DNA from: Maribacter_C sp947494565
GTDB lineage: Bacteria > Bacteroidota > Bacteroidia > Flavobacteriales > Flavobacteriaceae
Assembly (NCBI RefSeq): GCF_047345415.1
Contig: NZ_JBLFEP010000004.1
Location: forward strand, 558,001-622,000
DNA: 64,000 nucleotides
Direction of reading: 5' to 3'
Below, one piece after another: positions 1 to 10,013 of the stretch. The translations under genes and the position numbers were made by a program. Below the pieces are notes generated by a model. The model searched no databases. It was not told the DNA's origin and saw only the letters and a list, made by a program, of their open reading frames with translations. The first letter of the stretch is position 1, and each line of letters begins with the position of its first letter.

Positions 1-208
1 CAATCTCGGAAAAGAACCGGAGGCGATAACTCTAGCCAAAGAACTGATCGCCAAAAAAGTGGAGTCCTCGTATTTGAATTTCCTGCTTGGCAGAAGCTAC
101 TTTTATGAGAAAGAAAAAAACAAGGCAATTACATATCTCGAAAGGGCCCTAAAACTAGATCCTAATAATATCGAGGCGGAAAACTTGTTGGACAAACTAA
201 GGGAATAG
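1..208 (+). CDS. TPR-repeat protein, C-terminal fragment
   Basis: Open reading frame entering from the left edge in frame 2 and ending with TAG at 206-208. The visible 68 residues form helix pairs with TPR spacing: an AKEL helix, then YLNFLLGRSYFYEKEKNKAI, then the YLERALKLDPNN signature common at a TPR repeat end. The family is a protein-interaction scaffold. The rest of the protein lies outside the window, so its role cannot be given. It converges with the MFS gene, with 6 bp between the stops. Confidence 0.7.
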   Translation, partial: NLGKEPEAITLAKELIAKKVESSYLNFLLGRSYFYEKEKNKAITYLERALKLDPNNIEAENLLDKLRE

Positions 209-214
209 TAGGGA

Positions 215-1513
215 CTACTGCGGATTCTTGGCCTTCAAGCTCCCAAAAACCAAAAACACCAAAAAAGCCAAGCCCAACCAACCCAATAGTTGGTACGAAC
301 CAAAAGTAGAAAAACATAGGCTAAAAATGCTGGGAGCCAGGGCACTGGCCAATATCAAAAAGGACATCACCTTGCCAGTAATCGCACCCAAATGATCACG
401 CCCATAAAAGCGAGGCCAAACAATGGTATTCAATACGGCAAAGAAGCCACTCATCATGCCGAAACCGACTACCAAGAGTGGAATACCTGCGGCCGTAGGC
501 AAATATAAAAACCCTATGGAAGCCACGATTCCTCCTGAAATCATCAGATACAAATACAGTCGCAATCGCAGATAATCACTTAAATAGTTCGCCACCGTTG
601 AAATGGAAACGGCAACCACCGAAGCCGGTAAAAAAATAGAAATCGCATCTTCTTTCGGAAAACCTTCGCTAGCAAAGATGGAAACGATGTGAAAGGTCAA
701 CCCGGTGATAAAAAAGCTATTGAAGGAAAGCATAAGCGCATACATCCAAAATGCGCGTGTAGCCGTGGCCTCCTTCAATGTAAATTGTTGGTGCGCCCGC
801 ACAGGGGTCGTCTCCGATTCGGAGGATATCCTTACGCCATCAGGTAGAAGTCCGAATTCTTCGGGTTTGTTTTTATAGAATATCCAGATCAATACACTAG
901 CGGCTAGCAGCCCAAAACCCAAATAGTGCCAGGCCCCTTGCCATCCACTTGTATCGATAAGATAATCAATCCATAGTGGCGAAGAAGAAAATCCAAAAGA
1001 GAGTGCTACACTACTGAACATATTCACCTTTCCACGGTTTTTATCGAACCACATCATAATCACATTTCGAGAGGCCATAGTCAACACCCCTTGCCCCGCA
1101 AAGCGCAATAAAAAAAACAAAAAGGTCATTAATAGAAAAGGTACGAGCCAGGTATCACTATCCAGTGACTCTTTGACAAAAGTGCTCATTTGTACCGACC
1201 AGGAACATAAAAACAGGGCCATTGCCAAAACCAAGGCGGCGTAGAAGGCTACCAATCGTGCCCCATACCTATCGAACCAAATACCCGCACGGCCAATGAC
1301 CAAAGAGCTAGCAATGGTACCGATCATATAGGCATTACTGAATTGATTTCTCGAAAGGCCCAGCGCATCTTTGACGGGATCGGTAAACACCGATACTCCA
1401 ATGGTCTGCCCAGGAATACTACAGTAGATACCGACCGTACCGAAAAAAAGAATCACGTAACCGTAAAAAATTGGGCTCCTGGTAGGATCGATGAACGTAA
1501 AGTTTTTGGGCAT
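215..1513 (-). CDS. MFS transporter
   Basis: The 432-residue protein has about 12 hydrophobic segments and the usual major facilitator length. The loop after the second helix carries a GIWFDRYGAR stretch resembling the MFS motif GxxxDRxGxR (around residues 77-86). After the first six helices there is a cytoplasmic loop around residues 205-245 (KNKPEEFGLLPDG), a pattern seen in monocarboxylate/oxalate-type MFS proteins. It is predicted to be an inner-membrane secondary transporter. No neighbour reveals the substrate. The start at 1513 gives a short cytoplasmic N-terminus directly before TM1, as expected. Confidence 0.85.
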   Translation of the reverse strand: MPKNFTFIDPTRSPIFYGYVILFFGTVGIYCSIPGQTIGVSVFTDPVKDALGLSRNQFSNAYMIGTIASSLVIGRAGIWFDRYGARLVAFYAALVLAMALFLCSWSVQMSTFVKESLDSDTWLVPFLLMTFLFFLLRFAGQGVLTMASRNVIMMWFDKNRGKVNMFSSVALSFGFSSSPLWIDYLIDTSGWQGAWHYLGFGLLAASVLIWIFYKNKPEEFGLLPDGVRISSESETTPVRAHQQFTLKEATATRAFWMYALMLSFNSFFITGLTFHIVSIFASEGFPKEDAISIFLPASVVAVSISTVANYLSDYLRLRLYLYLMISGGIVASIGFLYLPTAAGIPLLVVGFGMMSGFFAVLNTIVWPRFYGRDHLGAITGKVMSFLILASALAPSIFSLCFSTFGSYQLLGWLGLAFLVFLVFGSLKAKNPQ

Positions 1514-1564
1514 TCAACTTGAGTAAGCCGTAAAATTACCGATTTTACCGTTCTTTCACCCTAC

Positions 1565-2689
1565 TTAGTGATCTCTTCTTGAAATCGTGAATTCGACCCT
1601 GCGATTTTCGCGCCTTCCCTTTTCATTGGCATTAGTGGCCACTGGTTTGGTTCCGCCATGTCCTTTCCATGAGACACGACTTTTGTCCAAACCCAACTTG
1701 ATCAAATGCTTTGCTACCGCTTCGGCCCTCTTGTCGGACAATGATAGGTTATAGGAATCGGATCCAATACTATCAGTATGCCCATTGACCATGACTCCGA
1801 GCCCTTTATCACTATTGAGGTACTTGTACAGGGTGGACATTTCCTGTAGCGCAAGATCACCTACATCGAATCGATCAAACTCAAAATAGAGATTTTTGAA
1901 CACGTGTGGGGTGTCAAGTTCAAAAGAAGTTTTATCCCCCTTTTGGGAGGCTATAGCGCTTGAATCCGAATTGTTTTCATCCAAAGCCTCCACTAGCACC
2001 ATATCGATATAATAATACGCCCCTTGCTTAGCATTCTTTTTGGTTTTGAAAAGACGGGTTCGGGCATTGGGTTTAAAATTGCCCAAGGTCATAAAATGTT
2101 CATCGCCCTTTGCCGTAAATTGGGTATAAACTTGAATCCAATCTTTGGTATCGGAATAAAAATTGGAATACCCCACTTCCATGAAGGTGTACTTGTTCGT
2201 AGTATTTCGGTACAACTGTTTTTTAGACAGTTCCTTTTTTAAAGGAATTTCTATTTTATCCTTTGAGAATAGAATTCCGAACTCCTTTACAGCAAAATCT
2301 GAGCGTTCGGCCAAACTCACATAAAAAGAGACATGGTATTTTCTACCTTTTACCAAAGGCCGCACTAATTCGGCTTGAAGGTACTCACGATAATCATTGG
2401 GTGCATAAAAGTACAGCCCCGCATACCCCTCACCAAAATCGGCGGGCTGAGTGCCATTGAAATTTTCGGGAGTACCCATGGCCTCACTGCAGCCATGAAA
2501 ATAATCGGTGGAGCCGCTTGTAGGTGTGGACCAGTAGTCTACATCAGCGTTGAAATTCCCCAAGGTCTGGGGACAGTTCGAAAATTCCTCAAAACTTGGA
2601 TTCCTTATCAGATTTTGACAAAAGAGAGCTGTCACGCAGCTGAAACATAAAAATAGTGCGGTATGTTTTTTTTCAGCAATAGAGACCAT
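1565..2689 (-). CDS. OmpA-family outer-membrane protein (copy 1 of tandem pair)
   Basis: This is a 374-residue secreted protein. An N-terminal signal peptide (hydrophobic to about residue 24) is followed by a ~220-residue domain that begins NLIRNPSFEEF, a choice-of-anchor or carbohydrate-binding-like jelly-roll start. A C-terminal OmpA domain of ~110 residues follows, with the peptidoglycan-binding pattern NGHTDSIGS...LSDKRAEAV and a terminal RRENRRVEF (conserved Asp/Arg ligands of diaminopimelate present). It probably anchors an exposed N-domain to the cell wall. It is followed upstream by a full-length paralogue (2789-3907) with the same layout, so the pair arose by tandem duplication. Confidence 0.85.
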   Translation of the reverse strand: MVSIAEKKHTALFLCFSCVTALFCQNLIRNPSFEEFSNCPQTLGNFNADVDYWSTPTSGSTDYFHGCSEAMGTPENFNGTQPADFGEGYAGLYFYAPNDYREYLQAELVRPLVKGRKYHVSFYVSLAERSDFAVKEFGILFSKDKIEIPLKKELSKKQLYRNTTNKYTFMEVGYSNFYSDTKDWIQVYTQFTAKGDEHFMTLGNFKPNARTRLFKTKKNAKQGAYYYIDMVLVEALDENNSDSSAIASQKGDKTSFELDTPHVFKNLYFEFDRFDVGDLALQEMSTLYKYLNSDKGLGVMVNGHTDSIGSDSYNLSLSDKRAEAVAKHLIKLGLDKSRVSWKGHGGTKPVATNANEKGRRENRRVEFTISRRDH

Positions 2690-2788
2690 TGAAGGTAATT
2701 TAATACCCTCTAAAATAGGGATTTAAAGAAAACTAAAAGCGGTAATCCACTCTCGTTCGATAAAATGTACGGTTCTAAGGCTGTGCTG

Positions 2789-3907
2789 TTATTGGTCTTC
2801 ATCAAAAGTACCCGAGGCATAATATTCCTTTTTCTTTCTGGACAGTACAAATTCTACCCTCCGGTTTTTTTCTCTGTTTGCTTCCGTTTCGTTCTTTACC
2901 ACAGGACTTGCGTCACCATAACCCCGCCAAATAATTCGATTCGACCGCACCCCTTTTTCAATAAGAAAGTCCGCAACGGTCTTAGCTCGCTTTTGCGAAA
3001 GTGCCTTATTATATTCCTTCGTACCCATATCATCGGTATGGCCGTACACAGAGACGGTGAAACCCCGATGGGCTTTCAAGTACTCAACAAGATCGTTCAA
3101 CTGGGCCTCCCCCTCGTCAGCAATACTATAGCTGTCAGTATCGAACGTCAAATTCTCAAAAACATACACTTCATCGAGTACATAGCTGGCCTTCAAAGGA
3201 CCGACGAAAAACATATCTACGTAATAGTAGGCTACTTTCCTAAGATTCTTCCCGGTATTCAGCAAACGTGTTTTACTGTTCCCGTTGAAGTTACCAATGG
3301 TCAGAAATCGCTCGGTTCCGTCCGCAATATAAACTCCGGTTACCTCCGTCCATTCCTTTTTATTCGCAAAAAACTCATGATTCCTAATAAGGCTATAGTT
3401 ATACGATTTCTTACGGGTCATGAGGTTCAACGGAATATTGCGTTTCGTTTGAAAACTGGGGGGTTTGTCCGTAAATAATATTCCAAATTCATTGACTCCG
3501 TATTGCGATTCATCGGCCAAACTTACTTGAAAGGAAAAAACATACTTCTGCCCTGGTATTAAGGATTCTTTTAACTCAGCTGTCAAGTATTCGCGATAGT
3601 CCTTAGGCCCATAAGCATACATTCCAGCATACCCATGCCCATCAAAAGGAGCCTGAGCCCCAATAAAATTTGTCTCACTCGACATTGAAGGACTACAAGA
3701 ATTAAAATAATCGGTACTGCCATTAGTGGGCTGATGCCATGAAACGACCGCACGTTCCAAACATCCAAATTCTGAAGGGCAAATCAAAAAATCTTCGAAA
3801 CTGGGGTTTTTGACCAAATTCTGCGCGTTCAAAGAAAAAGACCACAACAGTGCCAAAAGGAGCGGTAGCAGCACCGAATCGGTTTTAAAAAGGTCTAATC
3901 GTTTCAT
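2789..3907 (-). CDS. OmpA-family outer-membrane protein (copy 2 of tandem pair)
   Basis: The protein has 372 residues and the same architecture as the downstream gene: a signal peptide, an N-domain starting NLVKNPSFEDF with the matching W..P..GSTDYF..CS segment, and a C-terminal OmpA domain (YGHTDDMGT, LSQKRAKTV, EKNRRVEF). The two proteins share motifs along the whole length but have diverged clearly. The linker before the OmpA domain is shorter in this copy. An extra ~15-residue charged tail follows the OmpA domain. The orientation and 99-bp gap fit either co-transcription or separate promoters. Confidence 0.85.
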   Translation of the reverse strand: MKRLDLFKTDSVLLPLLLALLWSFSLNAQNLVKNPSFEDFLICPSEFGCLERAVVSWHQPTNGSTDYFNSCSPSMSSETNFIGAQAPFDGHGYAGMYAYGPKDYREYLTAELKESLIPGQKYVFSFQVSLADESQYGVNEFGILFTDKPPSFQTKRNIPLNLMTRKKSYNYSLIRNHEFFANKKEWTEVTGVYIADGTERFLTIGNFNGNSKTRLLNTGKNLRKVAYYYVDMFFVGPLKASYVLDEVYVFENLTFDTDSYSIADEGEAQLNDLVEYLKAHRGFTVSVYGHTDDMGTKEYNKALSQKRAKTVADFLIEKGVRSNRIIWRGYGDASPVVKNETEANREKNRRVEFVLSRKKKEYYASGTFDEDQ

Positions 3908-4085
3908 AACAAGTAAGAAAAAAGCTACTTTATTTGAAATGATAACGAAAGCTTGCCTAAAAAATTGGATTTATTCGATGAACGGCAGATTAAAATAGAA
4001 TTCAAAGTGATGACTATCAGATTTTTACAACAAGTGCTCTTTAAGACTCAACTACATTAAAAATCGATACTACGAGTGATTTGAA

Positions 4086-5132
4086 TCAAAATGGGGTATT
4101 TGAAATACGCATATCATCCATCAACAGTACCGTTGGCTCCTGCGAAGCGGAAATACCTACTTCCAGTATGTTTTGAATCGCATTGGCCGTTGGCAGGTTG
4201 ATTCCTGCCATGGACATCAGTTGCACCCCGTCTTGCCAAAGCTCGATTAACCCGTTGTCCGTATTGCTGAACTTCAAATGCACCTTTACCTTGAACCACT
4301 GGTTTTGAGGAACTTCGATCATAGTGGCAGAGGTAAAACGCAACTTTGCACCGAATTTGTTCTCCACTTCCAACTTGTTATCTCGGATGACCACTCTTGG
4401 GCCTGGAGATCCCTCAAAATACACATTTTCGAAATCGACGATACTGTACGGCATGCCACTCTTGATGAAGTACCTGGCCTCGTACCACAGATCCATATCT
4501 TTTTTGAAATAGCCCAAAACCGAAGTAAGACTACATTTTGAGGTAACCATATCGGCACTTGGTGCGATACTACTAAATTCAATAACTTGATTTGAAGTGT
4601 TTTCAGGATCTTGGACCAATGTAATGGTGTTGTCCAGAAAATCACAGCTATCATCCAAGATACACTGGCTTAAGGCTACATATTCACTCACCGTTTTAGC
4701 CTTCGGACTCTGTAGTGTAAAATTCGTCCAGAATAGATTCGGATCATCGATATCGGAAATAAAGAGTTCTACAAACCGTGGAGCTTCAAAATTTTCGCTA
4801 TACGAATTCTTTATGGGCACCATATCCCTTTCATCCTTTAGGAAGATGCCCGAGGAAGTGATGGTGTAATTTCGCTCTTCAAAATCGGGTTCAAAATATT
4901 GAAGTTCAAACTGACAATTGCCATTCGAATTCAGAAATACCTGCCCGTCTTCATAGATGAAGATATCATTGCCATTGGGATCGGAAAAATTTTCCAAAAG
5001 ATTATCGGTGGCACACCCCTCTTGCGCTTTGGGGATTTCCGGTCTAATTACCGGTTCGCTGCCCTCAGAGCAACCCACGAAGCCAATAAAAATGCTCAAA
5101 AAAATACTGATCACTAAGAAGGTCCTTACCAT
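4086..5132 (-). CDS. Lipoprotein with heparin-lyase-like jelly-roll domain
   Basis: This is a 348-residue lipoprotein. The signal peptide ends in the lipobox FVGC (Cys about residue 21). Residues 35-130 resemble a lipocalin-like/DUF segment (NLLENFSDPNGNDIFIYEDGQ). From about residue 165 the protein resembles a concanavalin-like polysaccharide-lyase fold, with W...RYFI, the WFKVKVHLKFSN strand and GLIELWQDG, as in heparin lyase I-type and alginate-lyase-type proteins. A catalytic role is not shown, because the catalytic residues of that family cannot be assigned by eye. A binding or lyase function in marine polysaccharide use is an inference. Confidence 0.6.
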   Translation of the reverse strand: MVRTFLVISIFLSIFIGFVGCSEGSEPVIRPEIPKAQEGCATDNLLENFSDPNGNDIFIYEDGQVFLNSNGNCQFELQYFEPDFEERNYTITSSGIFLKDERDMVPIKNSYSENFEAPRFVELFISDIDDPNLFWTNFTLQSPKAKTVSEYVALSQCILDDSCDFLDNTITLVQDPENTSNQVIEFSSIAPSADMVTSKCSLTSVLGYFKKDMDLWYEARYFIKSGMPYSIVDFENVYFEGSPGPRVVIRDNKLEVENKFGAKLRFTSATMIEVPQNQWFKVKVHLKFSNTDNGLIELWQDGVQLMSMAGINLPTANAIQNILEVGISASQEPTVLLMDDMRISNTPF

Positions 5133-5206
5133 AAAGACTTTGCTTTCAACTTCTTATCAAACGTAAAAATTCGATACTTATTGATAGCCGTTTGACAACG
5201 TACCTC

Positions 5207-6970
5207 TTACAAATCGAATTTAAAGGTGGCACCGCCCAAAACTTGAAGCCCTTGCACTGGAAAATTCGCCCATCTTTGGTAATTGTTATTGGCGATATTG
5301 GAAGCTCTTACAAAAATCGAGAGTTGGTCGCTTAATCGATGACCGATGTGCGCATTGGCGTCAAAGAAACTATCTAAAGTGATGATTGTTGTAGGAAAAT
5401 CAAAAGGTTGTGTATTGGCTTGGGCGATTTGGGAAAAATCCTTTCGTTCCCCTACGAAAAAGAGGTTAGCACCCATAAACCATTTTTCGCCAATCTGATA
5501 ATCGAGAAACAAGGATCCCTCTACTTCCGGTAAGTTCCAGGCCGGGTTGCCCGTTTCAGTATTGTAATTGTAATAATTACCATTGATACCCAAGGTGAAG
5601 TTCCGGTTGACATCGATATTCAGCTCCGCGAAAATACCCAAGGTTTTCAAATCATCATAGAACAGTTCGAAGGAGTTTCCGAAGGTATAGCCTTTCTCAT
5701 CAAATCGAGTACTGTGTTGCGGATTTAAATTAAACAGCGGTTTTCTGTTTTCAGCCGTATAGGAGCCCTTGATGTTATAACTTAAATTCGGTAATAACTG
5801 GCCTCGTAGACCAATATAGGAATCATATTGGTTGTCCGTAGGTTGAATGGTCAAGGTAGGGGACACAAACGGATTTTGGGCCACAAAACCATAATACGAA
5901 TTCTGTACTAATTCTCCTTCGATACCTCCATATGCTATCGCCAGTTCATCTACCAAGCGGTAAGATGCGGTAACCGCCGGATAAATATAAAAGTTGCTGT
6001 CACTGCGTTGTGTATCGAGACCGTATACCAGATTAATACCAAGGTTTAGTGAAAGATCATCGCGCAATAGCGTCAGACTCGGATTCACACCCACCTGCAA
6101 GTGACCATAGTCAATGCCGGCCGTATTTTCCGTATTATTCAAATCGGCATTGGCAAAGCTTCCGTTCACATAATCGGCCTTCAAACGAATTCCGAAATTC
6201 TCCTCTCCTACAGGAAAATCAAAGGAAGGTTCAAAAATCACCCGGTTTTCACCTGATTTTACGGCATCCCAAAAGCGACGGTACTGTAATTTAGCCCCTT
6301 TGAAGTAACTATCTTCAAAATTTACATGTGCTCCACCTTCGGCCATAAAATAGTTTTGTCGGGCATCAACATCAAGCAGAATATTGGTAAAGGGGGGTTG
6401 TGAAAAGAAGCCCTCCTCTGTTCCGTACCAATTATATAATTGATGCTGAACCCCAAGATCGATTCCCCAATCGTAGTCCCTATCCCTTTTTTTGAAGGCC
6501 GCGTCCAGTCGGGTATCCGAAAATATATTGTTCAGTGGAAGGTTATCAAAATCTCCCCTAGACGAATTATGGTCCAATCCGATGGTATAGCCTGACTCTC
6601 GATCTATGGTGTGGCTCGTATAGAATTTTGCCATGATGTTCGCCGGATTTCCACCTCCCGCCGAGGCATATGAATTGAACAATACTGGTGGCGGCATACG
6701 TTTCACTGCAGAGGCCTTGGCCTTGGCAGGAGTAAATGTAGATGCTACCGGAACCGAAAAAATATTGTACTCAATATCCTTTTTTTGGAGTACGATGGAA
6801 TCATTCAAATTGGGGACCGATTTGATCTTAAATGCATCCGAAATTGTCGGGGTGTAAGCCTTGGTTACGGTTACGGTTTCCGTACCCAGATCTTCCTCCT
6901 CTTCTTGGGCTATGGTGAACTGGACCATAGCAAAGAATAAAAAGACCGATAGTTTGATAGCGTTTCTCAT
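5207..6970 (-). CDS. TonB-receptor-like outer-membrane beta-barrel without plug
   Basis: The protein has 587 residues when started at 6970. There a clear signal peptide (MRNAIKLSVFLFF...) begins and the 19-bp gap to the upstream gene is preserved. An earlier in-frame ATG at 7072 would overlap the TPR gene by 83 bp and put the signal peptide in mid-protein. An acidic stretch and TETVTVTKAYTP follow the signal. The remainder is alternating amphipathic strands with aromatic girdles, ending in a barrel-type C-terminus (LGGATFKFDL). No ~150-residue plug domain is present. The gene lies directly downstream of the large TPR gene, near ftsE, an arrangement I recognise from other Flavobacteriia. Its function is unknown. 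Confidence 0.75.
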   Translation of the reverse strand: MRNAIKLSVFLFFAMVQFTIAQEEEEDLGTETVTVTKAYTPTISDAFKIKSVPNLNDSIVLQKKDIEYNIFSVPVASTFTPAKAKASAVKRMPPPVLFNSYASAGGGNPANIMAKFYTSHTIDRESGYTIGLDHNSSRGDFDNLPLNNIFSDTRLDAAFKKRDRDYDWGIDLGVQHQLYNWYGTEEGFFSQPPFTNILLDVDARQNYFMAEGGAHVNFEDSYFKGAKLQYRRFWDAVKSGENRVIFEPSFDFPVGEENFGIRLKADYVNGSFANADLNNTENTAGIDYGHLQVGVNPSLTLLRDDLSLNLGINLVYGLDTQRSDSNFYIYPAVTASYRLVDELAIAYGGIEGELVQNSYYGFVAQNPFVSPTLTIQPTDNQYDSYIGLRGQLLPNLSYNIKGSYTAENRKPLFNLNPQHSTRFDEKGYTFGNSFELFYDDLKTLGIFAELNIDVNRNFTLGINGNYYNYNTETGNPAWNLPEVEGSLFLDYQIGEKWFMGANLFFVGERKDFSQIAQANTQPFDFPTTIITLDSFFDANAHIGHRLSDQLSIFVRASNIANNNYQRWANFPVQGLQVLGGATFKFDL

Positions 6971-6989
6971 GTTGTGTTCTTTTGCTATT

Positions 6990-9900
6990 TTAATTACCGT
7001 CAGTAGTGATCGATGAATTGCTTTTGGCCTCTTTGGCCTTGATGATGGAAAGTTCTCCTCTGGCTTCGGCAACGATATCAGGGTATTGACTGAAATTAGT
7101 GGTCACACTTTCTAGAATATAGGTCGCTTGATAGGCATCACCCAACTGATCATAATTTTTGGCCATTATAATCAATCCTTTTCCACCCCACTCTTTGTAA
7201 CTTGAATAGTCCTTTGCCAATTTTTGCACGGACGTATTGGAATTCTCATAATCGCCTCCCTGATTCTTAAAATACGCGTCATAGTACAAAGCTTCCGCTG
7301 CGGTGGCTCCACTCGCAATTTTCAACACGGCGGCATACCCGGCCTTTGCCCGTGCTTCATCACCAGTGGCGATGGCGGAACGTGCAATCATTATTTGAGC
7401 ATCGGATTTGATTCGATTGTCAATGGCGGCCGTTGCCAATACCTTTTCGGCATAGGAAATAGTACGCTCGTAATTCTTTTGTTCGTAATAGCCCTTCATT
7501 AGATTCGATTGCGCGAAGGTTCTATTTTGTTGAATATCCGCCTGTGCTTCCAACCGCTCTAAATAGGGCAATGCCGATGCATAATCTTTCTGTCCGATAT
7601 ATACTTCGCAGACGCGGGTCAGGGCCTGTTCCGCAAATTCGCTGGCGCCTCTATCCGCCACAAACGAGTAGTATGGTAACGCCTTATCTTTTTGTCCTTT
7701 AGCGAAATACAATTGTGCCAAATTAAAATTGGCCTTGACCGCGTGCAATCCGTTGGGGAATTCCTTGATATAGTTCGTGTAGCCCCTAATGGCCGCATCG
7801 GTCTTACCTTCTAGGTTTTGTTTATCGGCAGATTCAAAAGTAGCATTGTCCAGTTCAGAATCGGTAACCTCAACAAAATCGAGATCACGTACCCAGTCGG
7901 CATACTCGTTTACACGACCCAAGTCTACGTAGACCAGTTTTGCCGTTGCCACTGCTTGAATGGCCTCCTGTGTTTTCGGATAGTCGCGAACCACCGTTTT
8001 AAATTTGGCCAACGCTTGTTCATTTCGACTGGCATTGTAGTGCACCAACCCCTGACGCATGATGGCCTGAGGCACTAAGGAACTTGCACGATACCCTTGA
8101 ATTAATTTATCATAGGCTTGCAATCCCATTTGCTCTTGACCTGAACTGATATAGGTATTGCCCAATTCAAAAAGCGCATCGTCTTTCAAGGAAGAATTAG
8201 GGTACTTGTTAATAAAGCCTTCCAGTTCTTCTATTTTACTGTTTCTGCGATCCACGAAACCATAGCTCAACGCTTTCTGAAAAGCTGCATAATCTTTCTC
8301 TCGCCCTCGTAGCGCTTTGTTGTAGGTTTCAATTGCGGGCCAATATTTGCTGGTCACGAAATAGCTATCGCCTAACCGCAGATACCCATCGTTTAGCTTT
8401 TCGTTATCCGCAGCTCCAGAGTCGATATAGTTCTTGAAATTGGTGATGGCGTTTCCATAGTCACGCAATTTAAAGTAGGTGTAGGCCAAATTGTAATCAA
8501 TATCCTTAAACTCATCGGTAGTGGAAGCAATCGGGGTTTGTTTGAAGGATACATAATCGGTCAAGGCCTGATCAAAGCGATTCAAGAGATATAGGGATTC
8601 GCCCCTCCAATAATTGGCCCTTGCCTTAAACAAGGCATCTTCGGCACTTCCTAGTGATTTTCCGAAATTTTCGGCCGCCCCACCGTAATCGGTCTCCATA
8701 AATAACTCTACTCCTCGATAAAAGGCAACTTTCTGATAAGTAGCCTTACTCGCAAAACCCCGATTATTTTCCAACAGCTCCATAGCCCCTTTGAAATTTT
8801 TCGAAGTGATATACGAATCGACCAAAAGTTCTTTCATCTCTTGGGAATGTGAGTCGTTCGGATACTTCTCGAGATAGGTAGAAATGACCTGAGGCACTGG
8901 CTCATACGCATTTCCGACTTCATAGCTCAGGCGCGCGTAGTTCAGATAGGCATCTTTTTGTATTTCAGGGGAAAAGTCCATTTGAGATGCATTTCTAAAG
9001 GCGTTCAAGGCCTCCGATTTTTTATCAAGCTTCAAATAACATTCCGCCAAATGATAGTAGGCATTTTGGGAAACGCTATTGGTTCCGCCAATAATCTTGT
9101 TGAACTGTTGAATGGCGTTGGCAAAATCTCCCTGCTTGTAGTAGCAATACCCCAACAGATAGTGATCGGTATTATTCCATCTGCCCCGTTTTCCTTTGTA
9201 CTCTTCAAGAAAGGGAATGGCATTGGCATACTGATTCAACTGAAAATAACTTTCTCCGATAATCTTACTGAGTTCTGACTTTTCCTTTCGATCTCCTTTG
9301 GCCATTTGCTTCTTGGCCAGGGCTATGGCTTCTTCGAAATTCCCCAATTTGAAGTTCATATCGGCCTGATAGTAGCTCATCTTCTCTTCAAGGATCTCAG
9401 GATCGGTGATTTCGTCAAAGCGTTCGTTCGCTGCCTCGTAATCGTCTTCTTGATACGAGATGTATCCTAGATAATATTTGGCCTGCGAACCGTATACAGG
9501 AGAATTGGTGACCTTGTTCAGATACTGCTCGGCCTGTTTGGTCTTCTTTGATGAAAAAAGGGAGTACCCATAATTGAAGTTGAACTTGTCCATTTCCTTG
9601 CGGGATAAGGCACTTTGATCCACTTTATTATACCACTTGAGCGCATATGGATACTTTCCGGTATCAAAATAATACTCCGCGACATCGGCAAAAGCGGAAT
9701 TCCGTTTGGTCGATGTCGGGTATTTTTCGACAAAGTCTTCCATGAGGTTGTCTGCGCCTGCTTGATTCAACCGTACAGCGGCATTGGCCTCATAATAGGC
9801 ACTGTTCGCCTTAGTCTCTAAATTATCGGTTTGATTCTTAACCCTCGCAAATATGGTCTGTGCCGCTTGATACTGCTCATTGTTGTACAAGGCCAAGGCA

Positions 9901-10013
9901 TCTTGATAGGCTTTTTGTTCATGAGTATATATTTCGGTCTCTTGCGCGGTAACGAAGAAGACCATCCCTAAGAAAAGGGGAAATAAGAAGGTTTTTCTGT
10001 TCATAGTGTTCAA
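6990..10013 (-). CDS. Large periplasmic tetratricopeptide-repeat protein
   Basis: The 1007-residue protein has a signal peptide (hydrophobic to VTAQ near residue 24; the start could equally be the Met at codon 4, position 10004). It contains some 20 or more TPR-like helix pairs throughout, for example YALKWYNKVDQ, AIQQFNKIIGG, YYHLAECYLKLDKKSEALNAF and YFKLRDYGNAITNFKNYID. TPR arrays of this kind scaffold protein complexes. The signal peptide places this one in the periplasm. It probably forms an operon with the plugless barrel 19 bp downstream, which makes a periplasm-to-outer-membrane complex plausible. No enzymatic motif is visible. Confidence 0.8.
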   Translation of the reverse strand: MNTMNRKTFLFPLFLGMVFFVTAQETEIYTHEQKAYQDALALYNNEQYQAAQTIFARVKNQTDNLETKANSAYYEANAAVRLNQAGADNLMEDFVEKYPTSTKRNSAFADVAEYYFDTGKYPYALKWYNKVDQSALSRKEMDKFNFNYGYSLFSSKKTKQAEQYLNKVTNSPVYGSQAKYYLGYISYQEDDYEAANERFDEITDPEILEEKMSYYQADMNFKLGNFEEAIALAKKQMAKGDRKEKSELSKIIGESYFQLNQYANAIPFLEEYKGKRGRWNNTDHYLLGYCYYKQGDFANAIQQFNKIIGGTNSVSQNAYYHLAECYLKLDKKSEALNAFRNASQMDFSPEIQKDAYLNYARLSYEVGNAYEPVPQVISTYLEKYPNDSHSQEMKELLVDSYITSKNFKGAMELLENNRGFASKATYQKVAFYRGVELFMETDYGGAAENFGKSLGSAEDALFKARANYWRGESLYLLNRFDQALTDYVSFKQTPIASTTDEFKDIDYNLAYTYFKLRDYGNAITNFKNYIDSGAADNEKLNDGYLRLGDSYFVTSKYWPAIETYNKALRGREKDYAAFQKALSYGFVDRRNSKIEELEGFINKYPNSSLKDDALFELGNTYISSGQEQMGLQAYDKLIQGYRASSLVPQAIMRQGLVHYNASRNEQALAKFKTVVRDYPKTQEAIQAVATAKLVYVDLGRVNEYADWVRDLDFVEVTDSELDNATFESADKQNLEGKTDAAIRGYTNYIKEFPNGLHAVKANFNLAQLYFAKGQKDKALPYYSFVADRGASEFAEQALTRVCEVYIGQKDYASALPYLERLEAQADIQQNRTFAQSNLMKGYYEQKNYERTISYAEKVLATAAIDNRIKSDAQIMIARSAIATGDEARAKAGYAAVLKIASGATAAEALYYDAYFKNQGGDYENSNTSVQKLAKDYSSYKEWGGKGLIIMAKNYDQLGDAYQATYILESVTTNFSQYPDIVAEARGELSIIKAKEAKSNSSITTDGN

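Noticed and set aside
2765..3478. Plus-strand 237-residue ORF opposite the second OmpA gene
   Set aside because: It is a shadow of the OmpA gene on the other strand; its product has no domain-like features.
5207..7072. Start of the plugless barrel at 7072 (621 residues)
   Set aside because: The first 34 residues overlap the TPR gene by 83 bp and precede a typical signal peptide. The start at 6970 is preferred.
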